A DNA stretch of 64,000 nucleotides. Origin: VAZQ01 sp035263865. GTDB taxonomy: Bacteria; Pseudomonadota; Alphaproteobacteria; Rhizobiales; Xanthobacteraceae. Below the pieces are notes generated by a model. The model searched no databases. It worked only from the letters and a program-made list of their open reading frames with translations, and had not been told where the DNA came from. The first letter of the stretch is position 1, and the number at the start of each line of letters is the position of its first letter. The stretch is taken from NCBI GenBank assembly GCA_035263865.1, contig DATFQX010000214.1, positions 20,743 through 84,742 on the forward strand. The letters run 5' to 3'. Below are positions 17,298 to 25,028 of the stretch, piece after piece. Both the position numbers and the translations under genes were made by a program.

Positions 17298-18287
17298 TCA
17301 CTCCGCCTTGATACCGGCAAAGTTGGCCACGCTACGCCACTTCTCGATCTCTTCGGCAATGAACTTTCCGAAATCGGCGGGCGAACCCGCGAACACCGCA
17401 GCGCCCACGTCGGCCAATCGCTTCTGCATGTTCGGATCGGCGAGCGCGGCGTTCACCTCTTTGTTGAGCCGCTCGATAATCTCGACGGGAGTCGACTTGG
17501 GCGCGACAAGTCCGTACCAGCCCCTCGCCTCGTAGCCCGGCAGAAATTCGGCGATGGTCGGGACGTCCGGCAAAAGCTCCTGACGCTTTGCCGTAGTTAC
17601 GGCCAGTGCGCGCAGCGTGCCCGCCCTGATATAGCCAAGCGACGCAGGCATGACGCCGAACAAGACCTGCACCTGTCCGCTGATCAGATCAGGCAGCGCG
17701 TGCCCCTCCCCGCGATAAGGAACGTGGATCATCTCCACGCCGGCCATCATCTTGAACAGCTCTCCGGCGACATGCAGCGGGGTCGCATTCCCACCCGAGG
17801 CCATGTTGAGCTTGCCGGGATTAGCCTTGGCGTAGGCAATGAACTCCGGCACCGTCTTCGCCGGAACGGATGGGTTTGTCTCCATGACCAGCGGAATGCT
17901 GGCGATGCTTGCCACAGGCGCAATGTCGCGGATGAAATTGAAAGGGAGGTTCTCATAGACGGCCGCATTGATGGCATTCGCGGAAATCGCCAAGAGTAGA
18001 GTGTAGCCGTCCGCCGGCGCTCGCAGGGCGATTTCGGTACCGATAGCAGTGCCGGCCCCGGTGCGATTCTCGACAACGATCGGCTGCCCGAGCCGCTCCA
18101 ATAGCCACTGGCCGATCAGGCGGGCGATGATGTCGGGCGATCCCCCCGGAGCAGTGGTGACGATCAGACGAATCGGCCGCGAAGGATAGCTCTGCGCCCG
18201 TGCAACTGGAGAAAGGGCGTGCAGTACGGCAGCACTCGCTCCCGCAGAGAGAAGCCAGCGCCGCCGACGTTTCATTGCCGCCGCCAT
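17298..18287 (-). CDS. Bug/TctC-family tricarboxylate-type binding protein 1
   Basis: A 329-residue periplasmic receptor of the tripartite tricarboxylate transporter type. The leader is RRRRWLLSAG with a hydrophobic run ending in ARAQ. The mature protein shows the family N terminus SYPSRPIRLIVTTAPGG, then VVENRTGAGTAIG, DGYTLLL, HVPYRGEGHALPDLISGQVQVLFG and LPDVPTIAEFLPGYEARGWYG. Such proteins bind a small carboxylated ligand between two lobes. It starts three bases after the stop of receptor 2, so the two form an operon. An internal ATG at 18275 is an alternative start. No TctA or TctB membrane partner is encoded nearby. Confidence 0.93.
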   Translation of the reverse strand: MAAAMKRRRRWLLSAGASAAVLHALSPVARAQSYPSRPIRLIVTTAPGGSPDIIARLIGQWLLERLGQPIVVENRTGAGTAIGTEIALRAPADGYTLLLAISANAINAAVYENLPFNFIRDIAPVASIASIPLVMETNPSVPAKTVPEFIAYAKANPGKLNMASGGNATPLHVAGELFKMMAGVEMIHVPYRGEGHALPDLISGQVQVLFGVMPASLGYIRAGTLRALAVTTAKRQELLPDVPTIAEFLPGYEARGWYGLVAPKSTPVEIIERLNKEVNAALADPNMQKRLADVGAAVFAGSPADFGKFIAEEIEKWRSVANFAGIKAE

Positions 18288-18290
18288 GCC

Positions 18291-19280
18291 TTATTCGCTT
18301 TTGATGCCCGCGCCTCTAATGATCGGCCACCACTTTTCGGTTTCCTCCTTGTGGAATGCGTAAAGCGCGTCCGCCGTTTGCTTGTCGCGCGGGAAAATCT
18401 CCTGGCCGATATCGGTGAGCCGCTTGCGCACGGTCGGGTCGGCGAGCGCGGCGACCACCGCCGCATTGAGCTTGACCACAATGTCCTTCGGCGTGCCCTT
18501 GGGCACCCATAAGCCGTGCCAGAATGAAATATTGATCCCGGGCACGCCGAGTTCTTCGCTGGTCGGGATGTCGGGCGCCGCGAACCAGCGGCTCTTGGCC
18601 AGCACCGCATAGGGCTTGACCTGCCGGTTGAGCACGTAAGAAAGCGCGCCCGTCCCCTCGTTGAACATGAGGTCGACATGGCCGGCGACCTCGTCCTGGA
18701 TGGCGGGGCCGCCGCCGCGATAAGGCACGAATTGGAAGCGGGTGCCGGTCACGCGTTGAAAATAGACGCTGCTCACATGCGACGCGCTGCCCGCTCCAAC
18801 AGTTGCGGCCGTCGCCTTGTCGGGGTTTGCCTTGAGCCAGGCGATCAATTCGTTGAGGTCGTTCGCCGGGAAATCTTTGCGCGCGGTAATCAGGATCGGG
18901 CTGCTCGTCAACAGCGACACCGCTTCAAAATCGCTGAGTACGTCATATTGGACGGGGTAGACGGCGCTCGCGCCCACGTGGCTCAGCCAATTGCCGATGC
19001 TCAGCGTATAGCCGTCCGGTGCGGCGCGGGCGGCGCGGCCAACGCCAATGCTGCCGCCGGCGCCGGTGACGTTCTCGACCACGACCGGCTCGCCGAGCGT
19101 GACCGAGAGATGATCGGCAAGGATGCGCGCGATGGGGTCGGCGACCCCGCCGGGCGGCACCGGCACGATGATGGTGATGGGGCGCGAGGGATAAGCCTGC
19201 GCGCCGGCAATGGACGAGAAAATCGGCAGCGTGACCGCGCTCGCTCCGAAAGATACCAGCCAGCGGCGAGAAAGTTTCAT
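18291..19280 (-). CDS. Bug/TctC-family binding protein 2
   Basis: A 329-residue receptor, first gene of a two-gene minus-strand operon with receptor 1. The leader MKLSRRWLVSFGASAVTLP has paired arginines and ends in AGAQ. Mature motifs are AYPSRPITIIVPVPPGG, VVENVTGAGGSIG, APDGYTLSIGNW, FVPYRGGGPAIQDEVAGHVDLMF and ELGVPGINISFWHGLWVPK. The last segment departs from the usual 'PGYE..W.G' and ligand-loop sequences differ from receptor 1, so the ligands probably differ. Confidence 0.92.
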   Translation of the reverse strand: MKLSRRWLVSFGASAVTLPIFSSIAGAQAYPSRPITIIVPVPPGGVADPIARILADHLSVTLGEPVVVENVTGAGGSIGVGRAARAAPDGYTLSIGNWLSHVGASAVYPVQYDVLSDFEAVSLLTSSPILITARKDFPANDLNELIAWLKANPDKATAATVGAGSASHVSSVYFQRVTGTRFQFVPYRGGGPAIQDEVAGHVDLMFNEGTGALSYVLNRQVKPYAVLAKSRWFAAPDIPTSEELGVPGINISFWHGLWVPKGTPKDIVVKLNAAVVAALADPTVRKRLTDIGQEIFPRDKQTADALYAFHKEETEKWWPIIRGAGIKSE

Positions 19281-19471
19281 CTTGGGCTCAAAATGGCTCT
19301 ACAAACGCACGGTATCACGCGCGGCAAAGGATTCGAGAGCTTTAGCGACGCGCCGCGCCTACCCTACTGGTGGCCTCCTATCATAGGATGGCAGCGCAGG
19401 AAGGCGCAGCATGCGCAACACGTGGCGCGCGGTGCGGCCTTTTGCATTGAGAAAGGCTCGAGGAGAATGTG

Positions 19472-20452
19472 ATGCGCTTGTTTTCTTCCTCCGTACTTGC
19501 CTTGGCTCTGATCGCTGTTGGCCCAAGCGCCGGTGCCCAGCAGCCCTATCCCACGCGCCCGATCACCGTGGTCGTGCCGTTCGCGGCGGGTGGGCCGACC
19601 GACGTCATGACCCGCATTCTCGGCCAGCACATGAGCCAGACGCTGGGCCAGCAGATCGTCGTCGAGAACGTGACGGGCGGCGGCGGCTCCATCGGCGCCG
19701 CGCGCGTCGCCAAGGCTGCGCCCGACGGCTACACCATGGTGATGGGCAATCTCGGCACGCACGGCGCCGCGGTCGGGCTCTACAAAAATCTCTCGTACGA
19801 TCCCCGCGTCGACTTCGAGCCGGTGATGCTGGTGGCGAGCACGCCCATGGCGCTGATCGTGCGCAAGACCTTTCCCGCCGGCACGCTCAAGGACTTGACC
19901 GCCTACGCCGCCGCCCATCCGCACAAGCTCACCTTCGGCAGCGCCGGCACCGGCTCGATCTCGCACCTCACCTACCTGCTCTACACGCATCTCACGAACA
20001 CGCAGATCGAGCACGTGCCCTATCGCGGCAGCTCGCAGTCGATGAATGACCTTATCTCCGGTCAGATCGACATGAGCTTCGAGCAGGTCGTTTCGGCTGG
20101 CCCGACTATTCTTGCAGGCGCCGTGAAAGCACTGGCGGTGACGGCACCACGGCGCGCGGCCGCCATTCCCGAGGTGTCGTCGGCAACCGAAGCGGGCCTG
20201 CCCGAGTTACAGACGACCGCCTGGACCGCCCTGTTCTTCCCCAAGGGAACGCCGCAACCGATCGTCGAGCGCATCAACGCGGCGCTCGACAAAGCCATGC
20301 GCGATGAGACCGTGGCCAAGCGGCTCGCGGAATTGGGCGCCGACCTGCCGGCGGAAAGCGAGCGCACGCCGCAGGCGCTGGGCAAGCTCGTGCGCAGCGA
20401 AATCGACAGATGGGTGCCGCTGATCAACGCGGCCGGCGTCGCGGGCAACTGA
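19472..20452 (+). CDS. Bug/TctC-family binding protein 3
   Basis: A 326-residue receptor divergent from receptors 1 and 2. Its leader MRLFSSSVLALALIAVGPSAGAQ is Sec-type, without twin arginines, unlike most of its paralogues here. Motifs: PYPTRPITVVVPFAAGGPTDV, VVENVTGGGGSIG, APDGYTMVMG, HVPYRGSSQSMNDLISGQIDMSF, and ELQTTAWTALFFPKGTPQPIV. AGGAG at 19461-19465 favours ATG 19472 over GTG 19469. It resembles a separate Bug subgroup with VVVPFAAGG that binds dicarboxylate-like ligands in other species; the ligand here is unknown. Confidence 0.92.
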   Translation: MRLFSSSVLALALIAVGPSAGAQQPYPTRPITVVVPFAAGGPTDVMTRILGQHMSQTLGQQIVVENVTGGGGSIGAARVAKAAPDGYTMVMGNLGTHGAAVGLYKNLSYDPRVDFEPVMLVASTPMALIVRKTFPAGTLKDLTAYAAAHPHKLTFGSAGTGSISHLTYLLYTHLTNTQIEHVPYRGSSQSMNDLISGQIDMSFEQVVSAGPTILAGAVKALAVTAPRRAAAIPEVSSATEAGLPELQTTAWTALFFPKGTPQPIVERINAALDKAMRDETVAKRLAELGADLPAESERTPQALGKLVRSEIDRWVPLINAAGVAGN

Positions 20453-20518
20453 CGCTTATCACAAAAGCGCACCACGGCTGACATTGGAGGTGCACCGTTC
20501 GACGGAGGTCTGTTGAAT

Positions 20519-20884
20519 ATGCAAATCCCTGGAATCACCAGTTTCGAACGCCGTCGCCAACCGCTTATCTCGCACCGCCGCTTCGCCGATCGCATGCTAA
20601 AGGCCGTCGGACTGTGGTGCATGCTTGCCGGCGTCGGTTTGGCGATCGGAATGGCCGGCTACGCCGCATTCGAGGGCATGTCGCTTGCCGATTCGTACGT
20701 CAATGCGGCGATGATTCTGTCCGGCATGGGGCCAATGGGCGAGCTCAAAACGACGGCTGGAAAAGTCTTTGCGGGATCCTATGCGATCTTCTCGGGTCTT
20801 TTGATTGTCATCGCAACCGGCTTCGTATTGGCTCCAATCTTCCACCGCTTATTGCATCATTTCCATGTGGAAACCCACGAGTAG
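20519..20884 (+). CDS. Two-helix membrane protein with pore-loop-like segment
   Basis: A 121-residue protein with two predicted membrane helices (about residues 29-49, WCMLAGVGLAIGMAGYAAF, and 89-110, YAIFSGLLIVIATGFVLAPI). Between them lies FEGMSLADSYVNAAMILSGMGP. The helix-loop-helix order resembles two-transmembrane potassium channels, with LSGMGP where a T-V-G-Y-G filter would be, so normal potassium selectivity is not expected. Close-looking proteins occur in Bradyrhizobium-type genomes as hypotheticals. The last part is His-rich (HRLLHHFHVETHE). GGAGG at 20504-20508 supports ATG 20519 or TTG 20513. Function unknown. Confidence 0.6.
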   Translation: MQIPGITSFERRRQPLISHRRFADRMLKAVGLWCMLAGVGLAIGMAGYAAFEGMSLADSYVNAAMILSGMGPMGELKTTAGKVFAGSYAIFSGLLIVIATGFVLAPIFHRLLHHFHVETHE

Positions 20885-20914
20885 GATTGAGAGGCGGTGC
20901 ATCGCAGCGAGGGC

Positions 20915-20940
20915 GGAACTTTCGGTGGCTGTTGCGCGTT
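20915..20940 (+). promoter_or_regulatory. Perfect EcfG-consensus promoter before a small secreted-protein gene
   Basis: GGAAC at 20915-20919, a 17-base spacer, and CGTT at 20937-20940 match the EcfG consensus. The -10 ends 35 bases before ATG 20976, and the ribosome site AAAGGAGG lies between. Confidence 0.6.
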
Positions 20941-20975
20941 GAACGCATCGCGGGGAGTCCAAAGGAGGCCCGAGG

Positions 20976-21266
20976 ATGCGAACAGCCCACCTTGTCGCCA
21001 TTGCGATCGCCGTGGCGGGTTCTGCCGCGCTTTCGCTCCCCGCGAGCGCCGAGCGCTTCTGCCGGGAAGACTGCGTCGGTCCGCTGTGCAACAGGAACTG
21101 CGTGCACCGGGATCGCGACGTCACGATCGTGACCGCGATGTCGTCATCCAGGAGCGCCGCCGCGTGCGCGAACCCGGCGTCGAGATCAGAAGGTCTCGTC
21201 CCGGTCTCAGACTCGACATCGATTGACCTAAAAGCCCCCGCGCAAAATGGGCGGGACTTTTTTTAA
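20976..21266 (+). CDS. Small secreted Cys-rich protein, probably frameshifted near 21130
   Basis: A 96-residue ORF with a strong ribosome site (AAAGGAGG) and a Sec signal (HLVAIAIAVAGSAALSLPASA). The mature start RFCREDCVGPLCNRNCV has four Cys and is followed by RDRD-type basic residues. From about 21130 the +2 frame reads DRDVVIQERRR, REPGVEIR and RPGLRLDID and stops at TGA 21224-21226, four bases before a terminator. The annotated frame instead reads through the terminator hairpin to 21266. One missing base near 21131 would join the two parts into a normal protein of about 83 residues. An EcfG-like promoter precedes it. Function unknown. Confidence 0.6.
   Translation: MRTAHLVAIAIAVAGSAALSLPASAERFCREDCVGPLCNRNCVHRDRDVTIVTAMSSSRSAAACANPASRSEGLVPVSDSTSIDLKAPAQNGRDFF
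21230..21264. terminator. Rho-independent terminator between convergent genes
   Basis: AAAAGCCCCCGC and GCGGGACTTTT form an imperfect stem around the loop GCAAAATG, followed by a run of seven T on the plus strand; the minus strand gives GGGGGCTTTT. It sits between the small secreted gene and the 3' end of the SPFH gene and can serve both. Confidence 0.75.
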
Positions 21267-21270
21267 CGAT

Positions 21271-22545
21271 CTATCGCGGCTGCTCTGCGGCCGGCTGCTT
21301 TGACTCGGTCTTTGCCGCCGGGAGCAGCATCTTCGCCAAGTAGCTTTCGATATCGGACAGCGTGATCGGCCAGAGCGAGCGCGTCTCCTGCTTGCTCGTG
21401 GCCGGCGCAGGACTCGGGGTTGCCGCCGGCGCAGCGCCCGAGGTGGCGGGCGGAATCTTCTCGGCCGGTGTGCTCAATGCGGCGGCAGGCGTCTTCTCGA
21501 ACGGCACCGCCGGGCCGGGTGCCGTTGCCTTTTCCTTGTCCGCTTTATCGTTGCCGCTCGATTGTGCGCTCCCTGCCGACGGCGTCGAGGAATCCACGTT
21601 GCCGAGTATGACCGGCAACCCGTCCTTCCCGCTGCCGATGATGACAACCTTCGAATTGGTGGATTGCGACAGCTGCAGCGTTGCCTCGATGCCGCGCCAG
21701 CGTAGGTAGGACTCGTTGATTCCCTGGCTGACGGTCTGTTGAAAGTCGCGGATGCCCTCGCCCTCGATCTTCTTGCGTTCCGACTCGCGTTTCTCGCGCT
21801 CGACCCGGAACTTGTACTCCTCCGCGATGTAGTATTGCTCGGTCTTGCGGTTGATGGCGGCGACGATGGCCGAAGGCAGCTCGATCCCGGTCACCAGGAT
21901 GTCGTAGAGGATGATGGTATCCCGCATCGAGACGCGGTACGACTCTTCGCCCTCGTGCTCCATCATCTTCTCGGAGAGCCTGTTCTCCACGAGTTCGCGA
22001 ATTTTATCCTGAATTTCCTGGCGCGCCGTCGAATAGACCTGTTCGGCCGTGTATTGCGCGATTACCTCGCGGGTGAGGCTGCCGATTCCGGGCTGAATCA
22101 ACACTTGCTGGTAATTCGGCCCGATCGCTTGGTGCAGCACGGGGACGGAATCGCGCTGCAGGCGGTACCGCACGACGACCGATGCCGTCAGGTTCACGCC
22201 GTCGCTGGAGATGGCGTTGTAGGATTCGGTGAAGGATTGCAGCCGCAGGTCGTACAGAAAAACGCGGTTCCAGGGCGAAACGAAATTGAAGCCCTCGTTC
22301 TTGAGGAGCCGCGGGTCGAGCACGGTGCCGTTGCCGAAACGCTTCCACAGAACGCCGACGTAGCCGCTGGGGACGGTGATCACCATGTGCGGGTAGAGCA
22401 CCACCCCCACGAGCGTCAGCACCATCAAATAGATGACAACACTCGGCAGATGCCGGTCGGCGAATCGCCGCCACTTCGTTCGGGTCATGGGCGGAGGCGG
22501 CGTCCCGTCCGCTGGCCAAAGATACGCTTTCAACTTGCTCTCCAT
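21271..22545 (-). CDS. SPFH/Band 7 (prohibitin, HflC-like) membrane protein
   Basis: A 424-residue protein. From ATG 22545 there is a short cytoplasmic stretch, one membrane helix (VVIYLMVLTLVGVVLYPHMV), then a Band 7 domain: VPSGYVGVLWKRFGNGTV, GFNFVSPWNRVFLYDLRLQ, VVVRYRLQ. A long charged coiled-coil helix follows (YKFRVEREKRESERKKIEGEGIRDF). The final 110 residues are Ala/Pro/Thr-rich and low complexity, ending in an amphipathic DIESYLAKML. SPFH proteins assemble into membrane-associated cages that organise lipids or regulate FtsH. No hflK or ftsH gene is adjacent, so a role outside the HflKC complex is possible. The frame is open to 22647 but without similarity. Confidence 0.87.
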   Translation of the reverse strand: MESKLKAYLWPADGTPPPPMTRTKWRRFADRHLPSVVIYLMVLTLVGVVLYPHMVITVPSGYVGVLWKRFGNGTVLDPRLLKNEGFNFVSPWNRVFLYDLRLQSFTESYNAISSDGVNLTASVVVRYRLQRDSVPVLHQAIGPNYQQVLIQPGIGSLTREVIAQYTAEQVYSTARQEIQDKIRELVENRLSEKMMEHEGEESYRVSMRDTIILYDILVTGIELPSAIVAAINRKTEQYYIAEEYKFRVEREKRESERKKIEGEGIRDFQQTVSQGINESYLRWRGIEATLQLSQSTNSKVVIIGSGKDGLPVILGNVDSSTPSAGSAQSSGNDKADKEKATAPGPAVPFEKTPAAALSTPAEKIPPATSGAAPAATPSPAPATSKQETRSLWPITLSDIESYLAKMLLPAAKTESKQPAAEQPR

Positions 22546-22785
22546 CGTTGCCGGCGGCAAAACCGCCGTTCTTTGAGCCGCAGTCTGGGAGCGGAAATCC
22601 AAGTCGTCAATATGACGCGGACGCGCGGCCCGACGGACAGAGAGCAAGAATCCGGCACCCGCGACATCACGCGCGCGTGATAGCGCAATGCGAGATGCCG
22701 CGAGAAAGCTGACGATGCCCGCGGCCGTATTTCAAGTCGGCTTGAAGATACCGCGATCGAGTGCGTTAATCTGCTTAGCAATCAC

Positions 22786-22947
22786 TCACTGAACTGTGCC
22801 GTGCGCCCATGAGCGAGGAAAAGCATCGCCGGGAATATCGTCACCAGCGATCCAAGGGATGCTCTTGGGGAGAGCCCCATCCGTTTCCATGAACTCTTTC
22901 ACGGCAATCCAAGCGGTTTCGAAGGGAATATACAGTCCGATCGGCAT
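22786..22947 (-). CDS. Small hypothetical protein
   Basis: A 53-residue ORF beginning MPIGLYIPFETAWIAVKEFM with ETDGALPKSIPWI following. The amphipathic start and the 'IPFETAW.AVKEF' pattern resemble short uncharacterised proteins of Bradyrhizobium-type genomes. The frame extends to TTG 22971, but ATG 22947 fits better. No clear ribosome site is visible. Function unknown. Confidence 0.4.
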   Translation of the reverse strand: MPIGLYIPFETAWIAVKEFMETDGALPKSIPWIAGDDIPGDAFPRSWAHGTVQ

Positions 22948-23096
22948 GAGACCGCCATGCAGCGTGAGCAACCCCAGCTGTCAGCGCCGTCCCGGAGGCG
23001 CTAAAAAATAGCGCCGCAGCTCGGTTGGCGCGGGCCAGCCAGGCCCATCAAAGACGTCGAACTGCAAGACGCGCGCCGTCCCCAGAAAGCCGCGGC

Positions 23097-23399
23097 TCAG
23101 CTCGGGCGCGAGGGGCGTACCACCTTGCGCGTGGGCTTGTCCCGCCACTGGCAGCCGTAGGGCCACGGCTCCTGCGGACAGGCCCAGCTGAGCGGCCGCG
23201 ATTTGACGGTGGGAATGGCGAGGCGATCGCTTTTCGCCCCGGTTGCGGGATTCGTCCCGGTTGCCGCATTCGCTTCCGGGCGCCCCGTGACGGGACTCAT
23301 CGGCGGCGGCCTTTCGTCGGGATTGGCGGCAAGCGCCGTCACCACGGCAGCGCCGATGGCGAACGCGACGAAGCCCCCTGCGAGCCTGGACACGGACAT
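23097..23399 (-). CDS. Small secreted/anchored hypothetical protein
   Basis: A 100-residue ORF from ATG 23399. It has an N-terminal membrane or signal helix (VSRLAGGFVAFAIGAAVVTALA), a Pro/Ala/Thr linker, and a C-terminal motif WACPQEPWPYGCQW followed by basic residues. The paired-Cys 'C..PWPY..C' end resembles a group of short exported proteins of Bradyrhizobium-type species, which I recall only generally. It is probably periplasmic. Function unknown. Confidence 0.5.
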   Translation of the reverse strand: MSVSRLAGGFVAFAIGAAVVTALAANPDERPPPMSPVTGRPEANAATGTNPATGAKSDRLAIPTVKSRPLSWACPQEPWPYGCQWRDKPTRKVVRPSRPS

Positions 23400-23514
23400 G
23401 CGACCCACCCAGCCGCTCGTTAGTCGGCCCGGCGCAGCAAAAGGTTCATGCATGCGAGGCGTTTTCCCCAATCTGCGGCAAGGTGCCACGTGCGATATGG
23501 CTCAAGCGCGCGAC

Positions 23515-23703
23515 CTAGCGCCTCCTGGGAAGCGTCCGGCGTTCGTTGAGTGCCGCTTGAGTGTAGTCCAACTGGTCGGCGAGCCGGCGCCACTGCTTGG
23601 CGAGATTGAGCAAAATTCGCGTGTGCTCGGGGGTATCGGCCGTTTTGGCCAGCTCCTCGCATCGCGCTGCGTGCGCACGACATTCTTTCGGATCGCCGGG
23701 CAT
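23515..23703 (-). CDS. Small alpha-helical protein of the 'CREHAxRCxELA' type
   Basis: A 62-residue ORF starting at ATG 23703: PGDPKECRAHAARCEELAKTAD, then a second helix RILLNLAKQWRRLADQLDY. The two-helix pattern, with Cys and His spaced on the first helix and W-x-x-L-A on the second, matches a common short protein family of Bradyrhizobium-type genomes. Related copies lie at 23938 and 52327. Function unknown. Confidence 0.6.
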   Translation of the reverse strand: MPGDPKECRAHAARCEELAKTADTPEHTRILLNLAKQWRRLADQLDYTQAALNERRTLPRRR

Positions 23704-23937
23704 AGCGCCAACCCTTGCGCCACACTCCATACTCGCAAAAGGCAGATGGTTGCCCCCAATTTCAAGCCCCGAAATCGATCGGTGGGACCGCTTTTCCGGT
23801 GCGAACGGGGCGCGCGGAAGTAGGACAGCCGGGGGGGGGCCGCCGAACGGACCGGATTTCGTTCATCGAGGGCCGATGCAGGGAACAAACAGCAGGGGAA
23901 CGAGGTTTACGCCAGTTGGGGCACGAGAGGGTCCGTC

Positions 23938-24189
23938 ATGGCAGACTACGAATCTCCGTCCGCGCGCTATCGGCGCCTCGCGGCCGAATGTCTTGAAGTA
24001 GGCTCGACCTTTCCCCTCGGCGAGAGGCGCACCGTGCTGCTGCAGATGGCGCAAGTCTGGCAACGCCTGGCCGACGACTACCAGGGGAGCACGCCGCCGC
24101 TCATCCGCCCGGATGCGGGCGCCTCGCCAACGCTGCAGCAACAACAGCAATGCCAGCCCAAGGACGAAGACGAAAAACCCTCCGGATGA
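23938..24189 (+). CDS. Small alpha-helical protein, 'RYRRLAAECL' type
   Basis: An 83-residue ORF divergent from the related gene at 23515. SARYRRLAAECLEVGSTFP and ERRTVLLQMAQVWQRLADDY give the same two-helix layout, with C in helix 1 and W-x-x-L-A in helix 2. A Gln-rich tail (LQQQQQCQPKDEDEK) follows. A weak EcfG-like pair (GGAAC 23882-23886, GGTT 23904-23907, spacer 17) lies upstream. Function unknown. Confidence 0.6.
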   Translation: MADYESPSARYRRLAAECLEVGSTFPLGERRTVLLQMAQVWQRLADDYQGSTPPLIRPDAGASPTLQQQQQCQPKDEDEKPSG

Positions 24190-24280
24190 CCGGCAATTCC
24201 GGCGACCGCGGTCACTATCTTCGTTCCGGGAAATGTCCCTGATTTGAAAATCAGGCCTAACTACTGCGTCGCAGCTACGG

Positions 24281-24464
24281 CTACGCGTCAAGCTCGCGGA
24301 TGATGTGCTCGCGATGATCTTCGTGCATCTTTAACGTGGTGCGCAGCGTCGCCAGAAGCTCTTTCGCCAACGCGCTGTCATGGCCATCGCGCTCGAGCTC
24401 GGCGATGATCGCCAGCTGCTTTTCAATATGCCCTCGGCCTTCGGCAATGTGCCCGATCGGCCAT
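24281..24464 (-). pseudogene. Frameshifted small-helix ORF
   Basis: On the minus strand ATG 24464 begins MADRAH, but the coherent helical sequence HIAEGRGHIEKQLAIIAELE, DSALAKELLATLRTTLKMHE and DHREHIIRELDA lies in another frame, ends at TAG 24281-24283 and has no start codon of its own. A small indel near 24448 would join them into about 60 residues. It neighbours the terminase fragment. The family is not firmly identified. Confidence 0.4.
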
Positions 24465-24540
24465 CTTTAATTCTCGCTTCAACTGATCGCGGCGGCGGGG
24501 GTCCACGACCCTGTTTAACACAAAAGAGGGGGGTGGAGCG

Positions 24541-24792
24541 CCCGGAACTGGCGCGGCGCGACGCGGAGGCGAAGCGGGGGCGAACGCGCGGACACGTCAG
24601 CGCCGCGCGCTGCAGCGCCTGAATACACGCCACCGTCTTGCCGGCGCGGCGGTGCGTCACGATGCAGGCGAAGCGCTCCCCTCGCGCATGGAAGCCGAAG
24701 AATTGCTCGCGCGCGCGGTAATCGAAGACGAGCTCCGGTGCCGGCGGCGGATTGGCCGTCGACGAGTCCGGTTGCGAATTTCGTGCCGTCAT
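24541..24792 (-). pseudogene. Phage terminase large subunit, N-terminal fragment
   Basis: From ATG 24792 the frame gives a Pro-rich start, then FDYRAREQFFGFHARGERFACI and VTHRRAGKTVACIQAL. HRRAGKT is a terminase-type Walker A motif placed, as in TerL proteins, shortly after the N terminus. Similarity stops after about 75 residues (CPRVRPRFA) and the frame runs on as low-quality sequence into the neighbouring small gene remnant. A complete TerL is 400-550 residues, so this is a remnant of a lost prophage. No portal or capsid gene is nearby. Confidence 0.6.
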
Positions 24793-24810
24793 CGCCGTGC
24801 TTTCGCTCCG

Positions 24811-24978
24811 CCCTCATGGTGAGGAGCCCTAAGCGCGTTTACGCGCGTCTTCGACGCGCTATGGCGTCTCGAACCATGAGGGCGGCCCGATTGCGGCGGC
24901 CACGCTTCGAGACGCCGCGCACGATGGGACAGATGCGCGCGGACGCGCTGTCGCCGTGCGGCTCCTCAGCGTGAGGAC
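24811..24978. repeat. Palindromic intergenic repeat element
   Basis: CCCTCATGGT (24811-24820) and ACCATGAGGG (24873-24882) form a perfect 10-bp inverted repeat around GAGGAGCC and CGTCTCGA modules. A second, divergent module follows (ACGCTTCGAGACG near 24902, GGCTCCTCAGCGTGAGG at 24960-24976). This pattern resembles the dispersed 'CCTCATGGTGAGGAG...GAACCATGAGG' elements of Bradyrhizobium-type genomes. Confidence 0.7.
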
Positions 24979-25028
24979 TGCCTTTGCGGGGCGGCTCCGT
25001 GCCGGATACTCTGACCCGCGGCGAAACA

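Noticed and set aside
21739..22680. Plus-strand frame of 313 codons opposite the SPFH gene
   Set aside because: Sense frame has Band 7 and coiled-coil signatures; this is a shadow.
23829..23840. Poly-G run
   Set aside because: A simple homopolymer outside a recognised gene; no structural meaning seen.
24130..24165. CAG-like run coding for five Gln, considered as a repeat
   Set aside because: Too short and irregular; a Gln-rich tail of the small protein at 23938.
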